Shown here: piece by piece, positions 60,407 to 64,000 of the stretch
How positions within the stretch are numbered: the first letter of the stretch is position 1
Layout: each line of letters starts with the position of its first letter
From: Dichotomocladium elegans
Taxonomy: Eukaryota > Mucoromycota > Mucoromycetes > Mucorales > Lichtheimiaceae
NCBI GenBank assembly: GCA_025716815.1
Contig: JAIXMN010000003.1
Span: 558,001-622,000, forward strand
Length of the DNA: 64,000 nt
Direction of reading: 5' to 3'
Program-made: the position numbers and the translations under genes
Notes under the pieces: generated by a model
Told to the model about the DNA's origin: nothing
The model's input: the letters and a program-made list of their open reading frames with translations, nothing else
Database searches by the model: none

Positions 60407-62033
60407 TTATCCTACCTTCGACTTCAGCGTCAATTTCAGCAATGGTAAAAGTCCGGAGCCCATCATTGTCACCCACGGCGAAATTTCATAGGACTCAGAA
60501 GACACGATGCGGCATACATACCCGTCAGGTGAATCGAGGAATGCGGTGTGCATACACAGATCTACAGAAAGGTGAATAGAGCCTTTTACATAACCTCTGA
60601 TGCTCTTACGTGACTGAAGAAAACATGGGATTCGGATGGATCTCAGAAGCTCGACCGTATTTCCACCCATTGCCAGTGCCCGCACAAGCATGTCCTTTGC
60701 GACTTTGGGGACGTGCAGCTGAGTCTCAACAATTTCCTTTTTCCCGACTTCAGAGGGATTCATCTTGCCGCATTCTCCCACACCATATTCAATGCCATCC
60801 TTCAGCAACACCAGGTCAGGTCGTATAGACGGTACTTTTGGCAATATTTTTTGCTGGCCAGTTATCCGTCTGGATTGGTTGATTCTCGTCATCGTTGCGA
60901 CACTCGTATGATCCCTTCATCAACAGCAATCAACAATGTAGGATAGAATGTGGACCATATTCGTTTACCGTTTTGTGTCAATACCCAGGTTGTCAAAGCA
61001 TTTGTCAAACAAGCTCCACACCCTGGACACCAAGTCCGTCTCAGAGCAATCGACTGATAAACGAGCAAAAACATTCCACCGGTAATAGGATAAGAAGTCC
61101 TGCAACACACGAACGAGCCAATGTTGGTCAAATTCCTTGTATGGATCGTAGGGCCCAAGTGCATCCAACGCTTCTTGCAGAGTATCAATAACTTTCTTGG
61201 CAAGCTGCTGGTCATCTAAGCCATCGTCGTCTGACACAAGTTGGTCGATGATGGCTGAAGCTTGATCGATGATCTGCTCGCATGCGGCCGGTATACGAGG
61301 CAAGGGTAATAATCTAGTGGTGCGCAAAGACCTGAGCTCATTTTCAGAAAACACCGACTGCCAGCATGGATCCTCTAGGTTCAATATGAACGAATGGACA
61401 GCACTGTTATTCATGTAAGATATGGATAGCAGTCTTTTCTAGAACAGCCTCCATAGCAACACCTACTGTTCATAGTCGCATGTTTGGCCGTATCGAAACA
61501 TGACATCTTCGACATATCCGACAGAACCATCGTCTCTGTTGAACATCCATTTTTTGCCATCTGACATTGATTTGTACGCTGCCTCGAAACTCTTTTTCGC
61601 CTCTTCCGAAAGCGGGTAAGAGTCAGTTTTGGAGCTTGCTGTAGTATAAGAACGTTTGCTGCTGCTATTAGTGTCGCTGGTATCGCTTTGAAGTGCTGTT
61701 TCATCGCAACAGCTGTTATCGTCAGCAATTCGGTTCGTGTTTTCAACCATGAGCAGAGCGACTTTCGCCCAGTCTGGCGCCTGTCTTGCTTTGCCCTAAT
61801 GATATTGCTTCAGTAACGCGCGGAATTATAACATGTTCACACTAGTAGCTAAGCAATACCAAGGTGACGTTAACTTGCTGCGCAACTTGTCCTATCCTCG
61901 TCGTCCACACTGCAGCAAGTGAATCCCCTATCTTGCTGTTCATGGCGATGAACTCGGCATTGGTCGCGACGAAATCTGTAACCGACGGCGCCCTGCCCTT
62001 GTCACGGGCTTCAAGTAGATAGTTCGCTATCAC
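60407..62033 (-). CDS. Lineage-restricted (Mucoromycota-type) protein with possible PD-(D/E)XK-like core
   Basis: Exons resolved in phase: about 62,033-61,875, 61,795-61,467, 61,403-60,969, 60,914-60,610 and 60,561-60,407; from 61,795 on they encode 407 residues. The 5' end is not fixed. Blocks: RAPSVTDFVATNAEFIAM; PDWAKVALLMVENTNR; DGKKWMFNRDDGSVGYVEDV; CDYEH-AVHSFILNLEDPCWQ; LRSLRTTRLLPLPRIP; a conserved SVATMTRINQSRR; then RPDLVLLKDGIEYGVGECGK, KVAKDMLVRALA, and the end DSPDGYVCRIVSSESYEIS. From memory, this YxH-VHSFI...RPDLVL...GECGK architecture recurs in many copies in mucoralean genomes and has no assigned function. The RPD...GEC(G)K spacing recalls a PD-(D/E)XK nuclease core, an inference only. 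Confidence 0.7.
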
Positions 62034-62272
62034 TTACAACGAAAAAGTCAGAAAAAAGGTAACAGATAAAACGCATATATATCGAACCTTCGTTATATCG
62101 CGTATTCATTGGAGGGTCGGGAGGTGGCGTACATGGTAGATACCAGCAGTGCGGCAGTTGAATGCCGTTTTGTGATTCGTAGCCACAAACCACAAGTCAC
62201 GCTAACATCAATAGAATATATCAATTTCCTCCGAATTTTCCACGTCAGAATTGCACAGCAGCCTGGTCTAGA
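62034..62272. other. 5' flank of the unknown gene, between it and the tandem repeat
   Basis: May contain a first exon of the minus-strand gene; a Pro-rich open segment (PCTPPPDPPMNTRY) is visible but could not be joined. Confidence 0.3.
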
Positions 62273-63075
62273 TGTTGAATGCATTACCTTGGGAAGGCGT
62301 TTGCTCTACTGGCAATCTCGAATTCAAGGTCTCTCTCCATGCTGCGGTTTCAATCTTTGCCCCTTTTCACTTCTTTCTTCACAGGTCAGTGCTGCTCAGC
62401 GGCCTGGCCAAGTAGTTGTGGAATGCATACCTTGGGAAGGCGTTTGCTTTACTGGCAATCTCGAATTCAAGGTCCCTCTCCATGCTGCGGTTTCAATCTT
62501 TGCCCTTTTTCACTTCTTTCTTCACAGGTCAGTGCTGCTCGGCTGCCTGGCCAAGTAGTTGTGGAATGCATACCTTGGGAAGGCGTTTGCTTTACTGGCA
62601 ATCTCGAATTCAAGGTCCCTCTCCATGCTGCGGTTTCAATCTTTGCCCTTTTTCACTTCTTTCTTCACAGGTCAGTGCTGCTCGGCGGCCTGGCCAAGTA
62701 GTTGTGGAATGCATACCTTGGGAAGGCGTTTGCTTTACTGGCAATCTCGAATTCAAGGTCCCTCTCCATGCTGCGGTTTCAATCTTTGCCCTTTTTCACT
62801 TCTTTCTTCACAGGTCAGTGCTGCTCGGCGGCCTGGCCAAGTAGTTGTGGAATGCATACCTTGGGAAGGCGTTTGCTCTACTGGCAATCTCGAATTCAAG
62901 GTCCCTCTCCATGCTGCGGTTTCAGTCTTTGCCCTTTTTCACTTCTTTCTTCACAGGTCAGTGCTTCTCGGCGGCCTGGCCAAGTAGTTGTGGAATGCAT
63001 ACCTTGGGAAGGAGTTTGCTTTGCTGACAATCTTGAATGCAAATATCTCTCCAAGGTTGCGGCTTCGATATGTTC
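62273..63075 (+). repeat. 143-bp tandem repeat array (about 5.6 units)
   Basis: Units begin GAATGCATACCTTGGGAAGG at 62,278 (variant), 62,421, 62,564, 62,707, 62,850 and 62,993, a constant spacing of 143 bp. The middle units are nearly identical; the first is slightly and the last strongly diverged. Each unit also has a TTCTTCACAGGTCAGTGCTG segment. Because 143 is not a multiple of three, open frames pass through three units in turn, but there is no sign of real coding. It lies 5' of the minus-strand unknown gene. Confidence 0.95.
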
Positions 63076-63358
63076 TGTATTGTAATATGCGTGAATTCGA
63101 CACGTTGTGGTATGTCTTTTTTTGATGTTGACACTTACTCCTCCTTGGAAAATTTGGAGTTGTTCAAAAGGGATAGGGAAAGCTAAACTCTAGATCGTCA
63201 ATTGTAGGATTATCATTATTTTCCTAAATCAGAGTCGCTAGTTCTGAAGTCGCAGGATCACAAAAATAAAATCTCGTTTTGCCCAGAATACGCATAATAA
63301 CAAACCAAACGTCACATGCTTTCTCTTTTATACTTCTCCATTCTGAATGAGCAACCTA
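63076..63358. other. Spacer between tandem repeat and transposon relic
   Basis: Nothing recognised. Confidence 0.35.
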
Positions 63359-64000
63359 TTTTTCTACTACGATGGCCAAGGTCATGTCGTTGATGAGCGT
63401 GGCTGTCCTGAACCTATGAACTAGGTTATTGATGAAGAAACGTACTCTCTGCAATGCATTTGTTCTCGCACAGAATATCTGCGCAGCATATCTTGCAGAG
63501 ATAACTCTGCTCTTACTACCACACACAGTCCCAAGCGAAAGGATACAGACATTCGGATGAAAGAAGCAGGGATCAAGCGCAGTTACATAGCGTACATTGA
63601 CCAAGGCAAGGTCAGATTTTACAAACTGATGTTTGAGAGGGTCTTGAGTGCATCAGCTGTTAGGAATCCACGCTCGTTCAGCCCAGCGATGGGTATTTCA
63701 GTATGAGAAGGACTCTGGCGGGATCTTTAAGAACATAACGCGAGGGGTCGTTCGTTTACTCTCGATGAAGAGCATAAGAGCGTTATTTTAAAATGCGTTG
63801 ATGAGAATCTATCGATGGTCCTAGAGTAGCTGATGGAGCAACTACTCCAAAGATTTGAGGCTCTCGAAGTATCTAAAACGACGCTCCATCGATTTATGAA
63901 AAACAAATGCAACTCGTCATTGAAAATGGCTCAGTATCAACCTGCAGACAGGATTAATACTGCGAAGATCCAAGAGTATCTTGACTGGGTGCGCAGATGG
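63359..64000 (+). pseudogene. Tc1/mariner-type transposase relic, N-terminal part (truncated by window edge)
   Basis: Starts MSNLFFYYDGQGHVVDERG. After an early stop it continues in shifted frames with MKEAGIKRSYIAYIDQGK, KLMFERVLSASAVRN, and a helix-turn-helix region (EEHKSVILKCVDENLSMVLE, then a stop, LMEQLLQRFEALEVSKTTLH, RFMKNKCNSSLKMAQYQPAD, IQEYLDWVRRW). The recognition-helix part SKTTLHRFMK followed by the RINTAKIQE...W boundary is typical of Tc1/mariner transposases in mucoralean fungi. The DDE catalytic domain would lie beyond 64,000. At least two stops and frameshifts make it inactive. Confidence 0.75.

Noticed and set aside
62273..63075. CRISPR-like array
   Set aside because: Units are contiguous near-identical 143-bp repeats without unique spacers, in a eukaryotic genome.
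62279..63085. Overlapping ORFs of about 142 residues in the 143-bp array
   Set aside because: They are the same repeat read in three frames in turn; there is no independent coding evidence.

Overview
This window is nuclear DNA of a filamentous fungus, most likely an early-diverging mould of the Mucoromycota (Mucorales-like); the species cannot be fixed from sequence alone. The evidence is gene structure (many short spliceosomal introns, mostly 50-90 nt, GT-AG with a notable GC-AG minority), fungal gene families (Sho1, a copper-fist factor, Cdc4-type F-box/WD40), an MFSD10/Tetran-like transporter, and a heavy load of degenerate transposons. Exons were assembled by hand from reading frame, splice sites and phase. 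For the well-resolved genes the spliced lengths close exactly in frame.

Layout. 1-4.2 kb: 3' end of a Tao3/Furry-like morphogenesis gene, converging on ARP6 (8 exons), which is divergent from histone H3 (5 exons). 4.2-8.1 kb: a Tc1/mariner relic and an intronless coiled-coil protein. 9.2-12 kb: exons of an unrecognised membrane protein. 12.5-13.5 kb: remnants of an interrupted minus-strand gene. 13.5-26.8 kb: a transposon block. It holds a nearly complete two-ORF LINE inserted in a tRNA-Val gene with a 15-bp target duplication, an ORF1-only relic of the same family, three TA-flanked mariner-type MITEs, two inverted LTR-like fragments, and a decayed Helitron Rep/helicase.

28.2-64 kb: mostly ordinary genes. 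In order: a nucleoplasmin-like protein with a huge Ser/Thr/Pro repeat tract, an unknown ORF, a PA-TM-RING ubiquitin ligase, a FabG-type reductase, a tyrosine phosphatase, a small acidic protein, an MFS transporter, the osmosensor Sho1, an unknown C-terminus, a copper-fist factor, a nuclear WD40 protein, a nitrilase-like amidase, CCDC124, a GT49 glycosyltransferase, and a Cdc4-type F-box protein. The last part holds a lineage-restricted unknown gene with a possible PD-(D/E)XK core, a 143-bp tandem repeat, and a second Tc1/mariner relic running off the end.

Functional themes are chromatin (ARP6, H3, nucleoplasmin-like), ubiquitin ligation (RING, F-box), stress and metal signalling (Sho1, copper fist, phosphatase) and core metabolism. 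Neighbours look independent, as usual in fungi; nothing suggests a metabolite cluster. The most unusual object is the LINE/tRNA-Val arrangement.
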